DNA of 64,000 nucleotides from Soonwooa sp. (GCF_030151385.1 NZ_JASLDS010000016.1:1-64000), one strand, 5' to 3'. Shown: positions 41,113-50,356, counted from the stretch's first letter. Notes: generated by a model not told the origin, from the sequence alone. Numbers and translations: made by a program.

Positions 41113-42636
41113 ATGTCAAGACTTTATTTGTTCGTTTTTTGTTTCTTGATACTAGGCTGTCAATCTGTAAAAAAAGCCAATGCAGACTTTGAAAAAAAAG
41201 TTCCTGTAGAAGCGCTTCAACAAGATATTGACCAAGCCTATACTGCTTTGAAGCGTTTTCATCCAGAATTGTTTTGGTACATCTCCGAGCAGGATTTAAC
41301 AAAAAAATTAGACAGTCTTAAATTCAGCATCGACCAACCGCTTAATCGCCAAGAGTTTTATTTTAAACTAGCACCTGTTATTGCACAAATCAGAGAAGGA
41401 CATCTTCGCCTAAGAATGCCTCAAAAGCAATATACAAAAGCAGAAACTAAAGCATTTGAAAAGAAAACGCCTTTGTTTGGACAGTACACTTATCGCATAT
41501 CTGCTGATAAAATTATCGTTAATCGTGCAACTATAGATTCAGAAAAAAAATTAAACCCAGGCACCGAAATTTTAGAAATAAATGGCGTTAAAACAAAAGA
41601 CCTCATTAGCAAATATCGTAGTCTGATAACCTCGGATGGCTATAATCAAACTTATTACAAATATGCTATGAGTGAGGCTTTCTTTAGTTATTACACCGCC
41701 GAATATGGTCTTTTGAACGAAGCGAATCTGAAAATAAATTTCAACAACCAGATTAGCAATTTCACCTTAAAAAGAATTGATAAAGAAGAAGCCAAGAAGC
41801 AGAAATATGAACCTAGTAAAGAGGCAAAAAAAATCTACGACTTCGATGCCAGAACTAATTCTTTCAATAGAAGTATGCGTTTTGCAACGCCAGATAGTAC
41901 AGTTGCTTACATTAAAATAAAAACTTTCTCTGACACGGGCTCTTCCAAATTTTATAAAAAAACCTTTAAAAAAATAAAAGAAGCCAAATCAAAATATTTA
42001 ATTCTTGATATTAGAAATAATCTTGGTGGTTCTTTGGACGAAATCAACAATCTATATTCTTATCTAACCAACGAGAATTATACTTTGGTTAAAATGCCAG
42101 AAATGACATTTAAAAATGCGGCAACACATCGCAATTATTTTTTCAATCTGTCAGCGACTAGCAAAATTATCTCGGCACCTGCTTACCCATTTTTTTTAGC
42201 AGGGAACAAATTTTTATCAGGTGTCAATAGCAATGGAACGGCTATTTTTAAAGAATCTGCTGCCAAGGAAAGTAAGTCTAACAAAGATGCTTTCAAAGGC
42301 AAAATATATGTATTGATTAATGGTGCAAGCTTTTCAGCGTCATCGGTTCTGTCTGCAAAGTTAAAGTTTGACAAGCGCGCAACGATTGTTGGCGAAGAAA
42401 CAGGCGGCGCTAACGACGGAACGGTAGCTGGTTTTAACAATAGCATTCAGCTCAAAAATTCTAAAATCGATTTACCAATCGGACTTTTATTTATTCAACC
42501 AAATATAAATCCAGTAGGTCAAAAACGTGGTGTAATGCCCGATGTCGAAGTAGATAGCGACTTCTACAACATCCATCAAGACAAAGACCTACAACTACAA
42601 TGGATTCTTAGTGATATCAAAAAAAAATCGGACTAA
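41113..42636 (+). CDS. S41 family C-terminal processing peptidase, lipoprotein
   Basis: 507 residues. Lipoprotein signal (LILGCQ, Cys16). An N-terminal helical region, a PDZ-like segment (LNPGTEILEINGVKTKDLI at about 147-165), then the peptidase S41 domain: YLILDIRNNLGGS (296-307), the Ser-containing VLINGASFSAS (400-410) and ATIVGEETGG, where a Lys/Gln pair is expected. GASFSAS is the active-site Ser loop. It presumably degrades periplasmic peptides or processes protein C-termini. A -7 box TACATTTG is at 41085. Confidence 0.88.
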   Translation: MSRLYLFVFCFLILGCQSVKKANADFEKKVPVEALQQDIDQAYTALKRFHPELFWYISEQDLTKKLDSLKFSIDQPLNRQEFYFKLAPVIAQIREGHLRLRMPQKQYTKAETKAFEKKTPLFGQYTYRISADKIIVNRATIDSEKKLNPGTEILEINGVKTKDLISKYRSLITSDGYNQTYYKYAMSEAFFSYYTAEYGLLNEANLKINFNNQISNFTLKRIDKEEAKKQKYEPSKEAKKIYDFDARTNSFNRSMRFATPDSTVAYIKIKTFSDTGSSKFYKKTFKKIKEAKSKYLILDIRNNLGGSLDEINNLYSYLTNENYTLVKMPEMTFKNAATHRNYFFNLSATSKIISAPAYPFFLAGNKFLSGVNSNGTAIFKESAAKESKSNKDAFKGKIYVLINGASFSASSVLSAKLKFDKRATIVGEETGGANDGTVAGFNNSIQLKNSKIDLPIGLLFIQPNINPVGQKRGVMPDVEVDSDFYNIHQDKDLQLQWILSDIKKKSD

Positions 42637-42697
42637 ATGTCTAAAATTTCGTTTTGGCAGTTTCTTTGTGTAATCTGATAAAGAAATACCTAACGAT

Positions 42698-43237
42698 ATG
42701 GAAGATAACAAAGATATACACGAAGAAAACGAACAATTCACAAATCAAGAACACGCAAATTCGGAAGAGAACACTACTGACAATGTGACAGCAGAGAAGA
42801 CATCTGAGGAATTATTGGCAGAAGAAAAAGACCGTTACCTTCGTCTTTATGCAGAATTCGAAAACTACAAGAGAAGAACTGCAAAAGAAAAGAACGAATT
42901 CTTTATGTATGCTAACCAAGACATCATGATTTCGATGTTGGCTGTTTTGGACGACTTCGAAAGAGCACTTAAAGAACTTGCAAAAACTGGAAGCGAAGAA
43001 GACATTAAAGGTGTAGAATTGATTTATCAAAAATTCAAATCTAAATTAATGGAAAAAGGTCTTAAACCAATTGAAGTTAATCCTGGCGACGACTTCAACG
43101 TAGACTTCCACGAAGCGATTACGCAAATCCCAGCACCAACACCAGAATTAAAAGGAAAAATTGTTGATGTCATCGAAAAAGGTTACCTACTTCATGACAA
43201 AGTTATTCGTTTCACAAAAGTAGTAACAGGAGCTTAA
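42698..43237 (+). CDS. grpE: Nucleotide exchange factor GrpE
   Basis: 179 residues. An acidic, disordered N-terminus (about 35 residues), a long coiled-coil helix (EELLAEEKDRYLRLYAEFENYKRRTAKEKNEFFMYANQ), and the beta-domain with the signature LMEKGLKPIEVNPGDDFNVDFHEAITQIP. Releases ADP from DnaK. Directly upstream of dnaJ (36 bp gap), an operon typical of the chaperone pair. Confidence 0.94.
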   Translation: MEDNKDIHEENEQFTNQEHANSEENTTDNVTAEKTSEELLAEEKDRYLRLYAEFENYKRRTAKEKNEFFMYANQDIMISMLAVLDDFERALKELAKTGSEEDIKGVELIYQKFKSKLMEKGLKPIEVNPGDDFNVDFHEAITQIPAPTPELKGKIVDVIEKGYLLHDKVIRFTKVVTGA

Positions 43238-43273
43238 AATCGCTTATCATAAAGCATTTTAGAATTTAAGACA

Positions 43274-44395
43274 ATGACAAAGAGAGACTATTACGAGATA
43301 TTAGAAGTTACGAAAACAGCAACTTCCGAAGAGATTAAGAAAGCTTATCGTAAACAAGCTATCAAATATCATCCTGACAAAAACCCTGGCAACGCAGAAG
43401 CTGAGGAAAAATTCAAAGAAGCTGCAGAAGCTTATGAAGTCCTAAGCGATGACAACAAACGTGCGCGATATGACCAATATGGTCACGCAGGTGTTAGTGG
43501 CGCTGCAGGAGGAGGATTTGGCGGTGGCTTCGGAGGCGGAATGAACATGGAAGATATTTTCAGCCAATTTGGGGATATTTTTGGTGGACATTTTGGCGGC
43601 GGCTTCGGTGGTGGTCGTCAACAACAAGCTAGAGGAACTAACCTTAGAATCCGTATCAAACTTAACCTTGAAGAAATGGTGAATGGTACGCAGAAAACGG
43701 TTAAGGTTAAAAAAATGAAGTTGGCAGAAGGTGTAACTTCCAAAACTTGTCCTACTTGTCAAGGTTCTGGTGTCCAAATCAAAGTAATGAACACCATGTT
43801 CGGACAGATGCAAACGCAAGCTAATTGTAGCACTTGTAACGGTATCGGAAAAGTTGCTGACAAAATTCCTGCTGGCGCAAATGCTGAAGGTTTGGTTAAA
43901 ACCGAGGAAGAAATCACAATCAATATCCCTGCTGGAGCAAGAGATGGTATCCAACTTAATGTAAGAGGAAAAGGTAATGATGCGCCTTTCGGAGGTACTT
44001 CTGGTGATCTTTATGTTGTGGTTGAGGAGGAAGTGGACAAATTAATCAAACGAGAAGGCGATAATCTTCACCAAGAATTGTTTATTTCTTTTGCTGAAGC
44101 AGCTTTAGGAACATCTAAAGAAATTAATGTTGTTGGCGGAAAAGTAAAAATCAAAATTGAAGAAGGTACGCAATCTGGAAAAATTTTGAGACTTGCAGGC
44201 AAAGGTCTTCCAAATATTGAAGGCTACGGTGGTAAAGGTGATATGTTTGTACATATCAACGTTTGGACGCCTCAAAAGCTTACCAAAGAACAAAAAGCTT
44301 TTTTCCAAAGTCAAATCGACAACAACGAAATGGCAGCAGAACCAACTGGAAAAGAAAAATCTTTCTTTGAAAAAGTGAAGGATTTATTTGATTAA
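43274..44395 (+). CDS. dnaJ: Chaperone DnaJ with a half zinc region
   Basis: 373 residues. J domain 1-70 with HPD at 33-35, a Gly/Phe linker (75-118), then the client-binding domains. The central region holds only two CxxCxGxG motifs, CPTCQGSG (159-166) and CSTCNGIG (185-192), not the four of E. coli DnaJ, so only one zinc site can form. This reduced form appears to be usual in flavobacteria. A C-terminal dimerisation region ends KEKSFFEKVKDLFD. Cotranscribed with grpE. Confidence 0.93.
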   Translation: MTKRDYYEILEVTKTATSEEIKKAYRKQAIKYHPDKNPGNAEAEEKFKEAAEAYEVLSDDNKRARYDQYGHAGVSGAAGGGFGGGFGGGMNMEDIFSQFGDIFGGHFGGGFGGGRQQQARGTNLRIRIKLNLEEMVNGTQKTVKVKKMKLAEGVTSKTCPTCQGSGVQIKVMNTMFGQMQTQANCSTCNGIGKVADKIPAGANAEGLVKTEEEITINIPAGARDGIQLNVRGKGNDAPFGGTSGDLYVVVEEEVDKLIKREGDNLHQELFISFAEAALGTSKEINVVGGKVKIKIEEGTQSGKILRLAGKGLPNIEGYGGKGDMFVHINVWTPQKLTKEQKAFFQSQIDNNEMAAEPTGKEKSFFEKVKDLFD

Positions 44396-44411
44396 ATATA
44401 TGCAAAATAAT

Positions 44412-44446
44412 AAAATAGCTTCCTCAATTGAGAAAGCTATTTTTAT
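44412..44446. terminator. Bidirectional terminator after dnaJ
   Basis: AAATAGCTTcctcaattgagAAAGCTATTT then TTA. It lies between convergent dnaJ and the DtxR-family gene. The loop CCTCAATT is shared with the AAGCTTCCTC module family. Confidence 0.75.
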
Positions 44447-45090
44447 TTTACTAAAAGCTTTTCGCAAACCAACTTGCTAAAAACCTCTTGTTTATTATCA
44501 ATTTCGATGAGCATTGATTGATCAAAATTTTCAATGCCGATAACTTTCATTTCGGTTCCTAGCTGGATGTTTCGTTTGTTCAGATAATTAAGAAAATCAT
44601 CAGAAGAAGTTGTTACTGATGCAAAAACAACCTTTTCATTTTCCTTACATTGACTCAACTTTTTAAGTTCTGGCTGAATAACGACACCATCTTTATCCGG
44701 AATTGGCTCGCCGTGAGGATCAACTTTTGGATGATTGAGGATTTCGTCCATTTTATCAAAAAAAGCATCAGAATGTATGTGTTCTAGCTGCTCTGCAATT
44801 TCGTGGACATTTTCCCAACCAAATCCCATTTTCTCTACCAAAAACATTTCCGTTAGACGATGTTTCCTCACAATGAGTGCTGCCTCTTTCCTACCCGATT
44901 CGGTCACACGGATTGGTTTGTAAGATTCATAGATGACCCAATTTTTTTCAGCAAATTTTTTAATCATGCTGTTAACGGATGGCATTTTAATTTGCAAACG
45001 TTTGCTTAGATCATTCACAGAAACCTCGTGTTCATCATTCATTAGATGATATAAGGCTTTCAAATAATTTTCTTCTGTATAGGAATTCAT
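44443..45090 (-). CDS. DtxR/MntR family metal-dependent repressor
   Basis: 215 residues. N-terminal winged helix: YTEENYLKALYHLMNDEHEVSVNDLSKRLQIKMPSVNSMIKKFAEKNWV. Then the dimerisation domain with metal-ligand candidates, RKHRLTEMFLVEKMGFGWENVHEIAEQLEHI (His and Glu pattern), HPKVDPHGEPIP, and a C-terminal SH3-like FeoA-type domain. It controls iron or manganese uptake genes. The metal cannot be decided from sequence. It is divergent from pepP with a 154-bp gap. Confidence 0.9.
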   Translation of the reverse strand: MNSYTEENYLKALYHLMNDEHEVSVNDLSKRLQIKMPSVNSMIKKFAEKNWVIYESYKPIRVTESGRKEAALIVRKHRLTEMFLVEKMGFGWENVHEIAEQLEHIHSDAFFDKMDEILNHPKVDPHGEPIPDKDGVVIQPELKKLSQCKENEKVVFASVTTSSDDFLNYLNKRNIQLGTEMKVIGIENFDQSMLIEIDNKQEVFSKLVCEKLLVK

Positions 45091-45196
45091 ACTTCAAAGA
45101 TACAAAATGTTAGATGATTTTTCTCAACCAACTAACAAGTTAAACAAATTTGCATTTTTATTGAATTGAATTCTACAAAAGCCGCTTTATTATTCG

Positions 45197-45204
45197 TATT
45201 TTTG
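45197..45204 (+). promoter_or_regulatory. -7 box upstream of the aminopeptidase gene
   Basis: TATTTTTG, a TAnnTTTG match, 40 bp before the ATG. Confidence 0.45.
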
Positions 45205-45244
45205 AAAGGAAAATCAGATTTAATATTTAAAATTAAAACTTGTT

Positions 45245-46543
45245 ATGACCACTAAATACGACAGAATTCCAAATTCCCTATTCATTAAAAATAGAAAGAA
45301 ATTTGTGGCACAAATGAAACCAAATTCGTTAGCCATTTTTAATTCTAATGACATCTACCCGATCAGCGCCGATTCTACCTTGGCTTTTCAACAACACCGC
45401 GATATTTTCTACCTTTCTGGCGTTGACCAAGAAGAAAGTATTTTGCTAATATTTCCGAATGCTTATAAAGAAGAATTCCGTGAAATTTTATTTGTTAGAG
45501 AAACCAATGATCATATTGCGGTTTGGGAAGGCGAAAAGCTAAGCAAAGAAGACGCTACAGAAGTTTCTGGAATTAAAACTGTAATGTGGTTGTCCCAGTT
45601 CGAAAAAGTATTTTACGATTTGATGGCGGAAGCAGAAAATATTTATTTAAATAAAAATGAACATTATCGCGCTGCTGTTGAGACACAGACGCGTGAAGAT
45701 CGCTTCATCGAATTTGTAAAAAAACAATATCCGCTTCACACAATCTTACGCAGCAATCCAATTTTGCAACGTTTAAGAAGTATTAAAGAACCTGAAGAAA
45801 TTGCATTAATTCAACATGCTTGCGACATTACCGAAAAAGGAATCCGAAGACTTCTTGGCTTTGTAAAACCCGGTATCTGGGAATATGAAATAGAAGCCGA
45901 ATTGGCGCACGAATTTATCAGAAACAAAAGCCGTGGATTTGCCTACACACCAATCATTGCGAGCGGAAATAACGCCAACGTGTTACATTATATTTCCAAC
46001 AATATGCAACTGAAAGATGGTGATCTTATTTTGTTAGATGTTGGTGCAGAATATGCAAATTATTCATCGGATTTGACACGTACTATTCCTGCCAACGGAA
46101 AATATACACCTCGTCAAAAACAAATCTACAACGCGGTTCTTAATTGTAAAAAAGAGGCTGAAACAAGATTGGTTGCTGGCAACAATTGGCATAAATTCCA
46201 TAAAGAAATGGGCGAAGTCTATACTTCCGCTTTATTGGATTTAGGATTAATAGATAAAGCTGATGTCCAAAACGAAGATCCAAAATGGCCAGCTTACAAA
46301 AAATATATCATGCACGGAACGTCGCACCACATGGGACTTGACACGCACGACTACGGACTTTTATCCGATGATTTTGCAGCAGGAATGGTATTTACCAACG
46401 AGCCTGGATTCTACATTCCAGAAGAAGGTTTTGGTGTGAGACTTGAAGACGATTACGAAATCCAAGCATCTGGAAATCCAAAAAACCTAATGAAGAATAT
46501 TCCTATTGAAGCCGATGAAATCGAATCTTTAATGAATTCTTAA
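45245..46543 (+). CDS. pepP: Xaa-Pro aminopeptidase (peptidase M24)
   Basis: 432 residues. Aminopeptidase P N-domain (1-165) and pita-bread catalytic domain. Two-metal ligands appear in order: Asp in LILLDVGAEY, Asp in YSSDLTRTIP, His in MHGTSHHMGLDTHD, Glu in FTNEPGFYIP, and Glu in GFGVRLEDDY. It removes an N-terminal residue preceding proline. Length and domain plan match the PepP type. Monocistronic, with a convergent terminator after it. Confidence 0.93.
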   Translation: MTTKYDRIPNSLFIKNRKKFVAQMKPNSLAIFNSNDIYPISADSTLAFQQHRDIFYLSGVDQEESILLIFPNAYKEEFREILFVRETNDHIAVWEGEKLSKEDATEVSGIKTVMWLSQFEKVFYDLMAEAENIYLNKNEHYRAAVETQTREDRFIEFVKKQYPLHTILRSNPILQRLRSIKEPEEIALIQHACDITEKGIRRLLGFVKPGIWEYEIEAELAHEFIRNKSRGFAYTPIIASGNNANVLHYISNNMQLKDGDLILLDVGAEYANYSSDLTRTIPANGKYTPRQKQIYNAVLNCKKEAETRLVAGNNWHKFHKEMGEVYTSALLDLGLIDKADVQNEDPKWPAYKKYIMHGTSHHMGLDTHDYGLLSDDFAAGMVFTNEPGFYIPEEGFGVRLEDDYEIQASGNPKNLMKNIPIEADEIESLMNS

Positions 46544-46562
46544 AATATAAAAAACACCATAA

Positions 46563-46590
46563 AAAAGGCTGTCAAATTTGACAGCCTTTT
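46563..46590. terminator. Bidirectional terminator
   Basis: A 28-base near-perfect palindrome, AAAAGGCTGTCAAA and TTTGACAGCCTTTT, between convergent pepP and the thioesterase gene. Confidence 0.85.
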
Positions 46591-46593
46591 GTT

Positions 46594-46980
46594 TTATTCA
46601 AAAATGCGTTGTGGCTTTTTGCTTTCGTCTATCGCTACCAAAGTAAAATCTCCCGAGACTGCTTTTTCTCTAGTTTCGGCATACATTTCTTCGATAAAGA
46701 TTTCGACATTAACCTTCAAACTGGAGTTTCCGACGTATTTTACTTTGCCAATAAGCTCCACCAAAGTATCTGCTGGTATTGGTTTTTTAAAATCGATTCG
46801 GTCGCAACTAACAGTTACAAAAGATTTTCTTGCAAATCTAGTTGCTGTCATAAAGGCAACTTCGTCCATCATTTCCATTACTTTTCCACCGAACATGGTG
46901 TTGTGATGATTGGTTGTGTTTGGGAAAACCACTTTAAAAACGTGGGTTTCGGAAGCCAAAATTTTGTCTTCGTAATTCAT
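46594..46980 (-). CDS. Acyl-CoA thioesterase (hotdog fold)
   Basis: A 128-residue YciA/BFIT-type hotdog thioesterase. NTTNHHNTMFGGKVMEMMDEVAFMTATRFARKSFVTVSCDRIDFKKPI is the signature, with the Asp/Glu in the MMDEV helix active-site position and HHNTMFGG before it. It hydrolyses acyl-CoAs. The 5' region is unusual: the cobalamin-riboswitch-like element at 47046-47140 lies on the same strand 66-160 bp before the ATG, and no other gene intervenes, so the expression of this gene may respond to vitamin B12. Confidence 0.9.
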   Translation of the reverse strand: MNYEDKILASETHVFKVVFPNTTNHHNTMFGGKVMEMMDEVAFMTATRFARKSFVTVSCDRIDFKKPIPADTLVELIGKVKYVGNSSLKVNVEIFIEEMYAETREKAVSGDFTLVAIDESKKPQRIFE

Positions 46981-47045
46981 TTCTTTTTTTAGAATTAAAA
47001 GTTTAACAATTGAAATGAATAAAAATCGCTAAGATTCTTACTTCA

Positions 47046-47140
47046 AATCGCGAAAGTTTTCGGGGATCCGGCTTTGCCGAAGCATTACGGTTGCGCGACA
47101 GCTCGTGATTCTCACACGATTCACCCTTGCGAGTGCAAAG
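47046..47140 (-). ncRNA. Cobalamin riboswitch, short type (candidate)
   Basis: Minus-strand reading: CTCGCAAGGGTGAATC, then the stem CGTG-tgagaat-CACG, then AGCTGTCGCGCAACCGTAA, which matches the conserved B12-box region (CTGTCGCGCAACnGTAA). Next comes a hairpin TTCGGC-aaa-GCCGGA leading into TCCCC that can pair back to GGG, and finally a TTTCGCGA that pairs with the opening TCGC. There is no room for the large peripheral arms, so it would be a short (class II-like) form. It is upstream of the acyl-CoA thioesterase gene. Confidence 0.75.
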
Positions 47141-47174
47141 ATAATTTTTTTAACCGATTACACATATTTAAAAC

Positions 47175-47206
47175 AAAAAAATTCCCTTTCAAAAAAAGAA
47201 AGGGAA
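47175..47206 (-). terminator. Terminator of the T9SS cargo gene
   Basis: TTCCCTTTC (47182-47190) and GAAAGGGAA (47198-47206). On the minus strand followed by seven T. It isolates the riboswitch region from the upstream gene. Confidence 0.85.
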
Positions 47207-47233
47207 CAAATATGTTGTGTTGTGTAAGACAAA

Positions 47234-47920
47234 CTAATCCTTGATAACTTTAAATGATTTATCATTATTTAATTTAACAAGGTAAGTTCCAGACTTCAAC
47301 TTCGACATATCAACATTCAAGCTTTTTGAACTTTGATTGTTGAGCTCATAGACTAATTTCCCTGACAAATCAAAAATCTGAACCGTTGTTATATTCATTT
47401 GATTCTGAATATTTAAAACATTTTTTACAGGATTTGGTCCAAAAGAACGCTTCGACAAATCTTTATCGGATGTAGACAATTTTGCTGCTTTAAAATGAAT
47501 TACTTCAAATGTCGGAGAGCCAATTGTTAGTGTTTTCTCACCTCCATTATCTTGGATATAATAGTTATAATTATCTCCTGCTTTAAAAAAACTACATAAC
47601 AATCCAAAAAACTGATTGACTTGTCCATTATCACCTTGATAATCTCCGACCGTACAACTTTTGCTATTTACAGTAAAAATATTCTGTCCACTAAAAGTCA
47701 CATCAGCCGTAACTCCATTAAAAAAAGATAAAACGATTTGCTGTGGATTCGTGTTAACTTGTGTGTTATTTTGACCACTCATAGCAGGTGGAAATTGCAC
47801 GGGCATTGTTTCTTTTACATACTTTGTTATTTCCCAATTGGTATTTAACAAGTCTTGATTTTGCCCAAAAGAAAATGCACCAATCATTAGTGCAATCGGA
47901 AAAAGTAATTTTGTTTTCAT
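47234..47920 (-). CDS. Secreted protein with T9SS type A sorting domain
   Basis: 228 residues from the ATG at 47920 (a longer frame at 47965 is unlikely). Signal peptide ending GAFSFGQ. The middle is a Bacteroidota lipocalin-like domain of about 130 residues (LLNTNWEITKYV, IVLSFFNGVTADVTFSGQNIFTVNSKSCTVGDY). The last 70 residues are the type A C-terminal sorting domain: FGPNPVKNVLNIQNQMNITTVQIFDLSGKLVYE and SGTYLVKL, then a short tail. It is exported by the type IX machine to which PorT (20.4 kb) belongs. Confidence 0.87.
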   Translation of the reverse strand: MKTKLLFPIALMIGAFSFGQNQDLLNTNWEITKYVKETMPVQFPPAMSGQNNTQVNTNPQQIVLSFFNGVTADVTFSGQNIFTVNSKSCTVGDYQGDNGQVNQFFGLLCSFFKAGDNYNYYIQDNGGEKTLTIGSPTFEVIHFKAAKLSTSDKDLSKRSFGPNPVKNVLNIQNQMNITTVQIFDLSGKLVYELNNQSSKSLNVDMSKLKSGTYLVKLNNDKSFKVIKD

Positions 47921-48055
47921 AATAATTTGTTTATTGCTAAAGTTAATAAAAAAACTGATACACAACAGATTATAGTTTTATTTGTTTTGTATTTTCAATT
48001 TTGAATATCTTTAAAACCAATTTTGAATTTCAAATCTCAAATTTCAAATTAAATA

Positions 48056-50041
48056 ATGACATTTCAAGAACAAATAAAACAAGGAATTCCTACGGAACTT
48101 CCTCAGGTAAAAACTTACGAACCCAATATTAATCACGCTCCGAAGCGTAAAGAAATCTTAACCGACGAGGAAAAGAAATTGGCTTTACAAAATGCGTTGC
48201 GTTATTTCGAGCCTCAATTTCATGCGACTTTAATCCCTGAATTCAAGAAAGAATTAGAGGATTTTGGAAGAATTTATATGTATCGTTTTCGTCCAGATTA
48301 CGAGATGAAAGCCCGTCCGATTACCGATTATCCTGCGAAATCTCAACAAGCTGCGGCGATTATGTTGATGATTCAGAATAATTTGGATTATGCTGTAGCA
48401 CAACATCCTCACGAATTGATTACCTACGGTGGAAACGGTGCGGTTTTTTCAAACTGGGCGCAATATCTTTTGACGATGCAGTATTTGTCGGAAATGACAG
48501 ATGAGCAAACTTTGGTAATGTATTCTGGACATCCGATGGGACTTTTTCCATCTCACAAAGATGCGCCGAGAGTTGTAGTAACCAACGGAATGATGATTCC
48601 AAATTATTCAAAACCTGATGATTGGGAGAAATTCAATGCTTTGGGTGTTACGCAGTACGGACAAATGACGGCGGGAAGTTATATGTACATTGGACCGCAA
48701 GGAATTGTGCACGGAACAACAATTACAGTTCTGAATGCTTTTAGAAAAATAAATAAATCACCAAAAGGAGGTCTTTTTGTGACTTCTGGATTGGGTGGAA
48801 TGTCGGGAGCACAGCCAAAAGCCGGAAATATTGCAGGTTGTGTAACGGTTTGTGCTGAGGTAAATCCAAAAATCACCAAAATTCGTCACGACCAAAAATG
48901 GGTCAACGAAATCCATGAAAATATGGATGAATTGATTGAAAGAGTGAGAAAAGCTCAAGAAAATCAAGAAACCGTTTCTTTGGCTTACCTTGGAAATATT
49001 GTTGATGTTTGGGAGAAATTTGCGGATGCAGGTTTGAAAATCGATATCGGTTCCGACCAAACGTCTTTACACAATCCTTGGGCAGGTGGTTATTATCCGG
49101 CTGGAATTTCTTTTGAAGAATCGAACAAAATGATGGCAGAAAATCCAGAATTGTTCAAAGAAAAAGTTCAAGAAACTTTGAGAAGACATGCTGCAGCAAT
49201 TAATAAACACACCGAAAAAGGAACCTATTTCTTTGACTACGGAAATGCCTTTTTATTGGAAGCTTCGCGTGCTGGAGCGGATGTGATGTCTGCAACGCCA
49301 AGTTTGGGAAGAGAATTCAAATATCCAAGCTATGTTCAAGATATTATGGGACCTATGTGTTTCGATTATGGTTTTGGACCGTTCCGTTGGGTTTGTACAA
49401 GCGGAAAACCTGAAGATTTACAAAAAACAGATGACATTGCTTGTGTGGTTTTAGAAGAGATGATTCAGAATTCTCCAATTGAAATTCAGCAACAAATGAA
49501 AGACAATATTCAATGGATAAAAGGTGCTCAAGAAAATAAATTGGTAGTTGGTTCTCAAGCCAGAATTTTATATGCCGATGCGGAAGGAAGAATGAAAATT
49601 GCGGAAGCTTTCAACAAAGCCATCAAAAATGGTGAAATTGGAGCAGTAGTTTTGGGAAGAGATCATCACGATGTTTCGGGAACGGATTCTCCGTATCGTG
49701 AGACTTCTAATATTTATGATGGTTCGAGATTTACTGCAGATATGGCGATTCATAATGTGATTGGCGATAGTTTCCGAGGAGCAACTTGGGTTTCTATCCA
49801 CAACGGCGGTGGCGTTGGTTGGGGCGAAGTGATCAACGGTGGTTTCGGAATGTTATTGGATGGAAGCGATGATGCAGATAGAAGATTGAAATCAATGCTT
49901 TTTTGGGATGTTAACAACGGAATTTCCAGAAGAAGTTGGGCAAGAAACGAAGGTGCTATTTTTGCTATCAAACGCGCCATGGAAGCGGAACCAAATTTAA
50001 AAGTGACACTACCGAATTTGGTAGATGAAAGTTTGCTTTAA
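48056..50041 (+). CDS. hutU: Urocanate hydratase
   Basis: 661 residues. Converts urocanate to imidazolonepropionate in histidine breakdown. RYFEPQFHATLIPEF, YMYRFRPDYEMKARP, the YSGHPMGLFPSHKDAPRVVVTNG segment, NAD-binding GGLGGMSGAQPKAG (about 243-256), KIDIGSDQTSLHNPWAGGY, and the active-site region GRDHHDVSGTDSPYRETSNIYDGS are all present. It lies alone; no other hut gene is in the window. The adjacent 5' region contains AAATCTC/AAATTTC heptads. Confidence 0.95.
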   Translation: MTFQEQIKQGIPTELPQVKTYEPNINHAPKRKEILTDEEKKLALQNALRYFEPQFHATLIPEFKKELEDFGRIYMYRFRPDYEMKARPITDYPAKSQQAAAIMLMIQNNLDYAVAQHPHELITYGGNGAVFSNWAQYLLTMQYLSEMTDEQTLVMYSGHPMGLFPSHKDAPRVVVTNGMMIPNYSKPDDWEKFNALGVTQYGQMTAGSYMYIGPQGIVHGTTITVLNAFRKINKSPKGGLFVTSGLGGMSGAQPKAGNIAGCVTVCAEVNPKITKIRHDQKWVNEIHENMDELIERVRKAQENQETVSLAYLGNIVDVWEKFADAGLKIDIGSDQTSLHNPWAGGYYPAGISFEESNKMMAENPELFKEKVQETLRRHAAAINKHTEKGTYFFDYGNAFLLEASRAGADVMSATPSLGREFKYPSYVQDIMGPMCFDYGFGPFRWVCTSGKPEDLQKTDDIACVVLEEMIQNSPIEIQQQMKDNIQWIKGAQENKLVVGSQARILYADAEGRMKIAEAFNKAIKNGEIGAVVLGRDHHDVSGTDSPYRETSNIYDGSRFTADMAIHNVIGDSFRGATWVSIHNGGGVGWGEVINGGFGMLLDGSDDADRRLKSMLFWDVNNGISRRSWARNEGAIFAIKRAMEAEPNLKVTLPNLVDESLL

Positions 50042-50051
50042 AATCCGCTTA

Positions 50052-50315
50052 ATGAAAACCTTCAAAACAAAGAGCAATTTTAATTCAGTAAAAGTATTTA
50101 ATCAAAAGGAAGAGCTTATTGGAGAAATTATAACTCCTTTCATAATTAGCGGATTATTTGAAAAAATAAAAACCAACAATGCTATTTTCAAAATAAAAGG
50201 AGCTGGATTTTTATGGAATGACATTAAAATCTATGACAATGATAATTACTTGATATGTAAATCAGATAATTTTAAAAAGAGAATTATTTATTTCGGAGAG
50301 GCTATCGAATATTGA
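50052..50315 (+). CDS. Small protein of unknown function
   Basis: 87 residues from the ATG at 50052, 10 bp after the hutU stop. (The frame start at 50025 would overlap hutU.) Charged and beta-rich: FNSVKVFNQKEELIGEIITPF, IFKIKGAGFLWNDIKIYDNDNYLICKS. No family recognised. It is in the same direction as hutU and the following terminator overlaps its stop, so it may be a hutU-cotranscribed gene. Confidence 0.6.
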   Translation: MKTFKTKSNFNSVKVFNQKEELIGEIITPFIISGLFEKIKTNNAIFKIKGAGFLWNDIKIYDNDNYLICKSDNFKKRIIYFGEAIEY

Positions 50316-50327
50316 TAGCCTTTTTTT
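50300..50327 (+). terminator. Terminator overlapping the 50052 gene stop
   Basis: GGCTATC-gaatatt-GATAGCC followed by seven T. The hairpin includes the end of the preceding CDS. Confidence 0.85.
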
Positions 50328-50356
50328 ATTCTGTTTATTTTTTTTCTCTGGATTAA

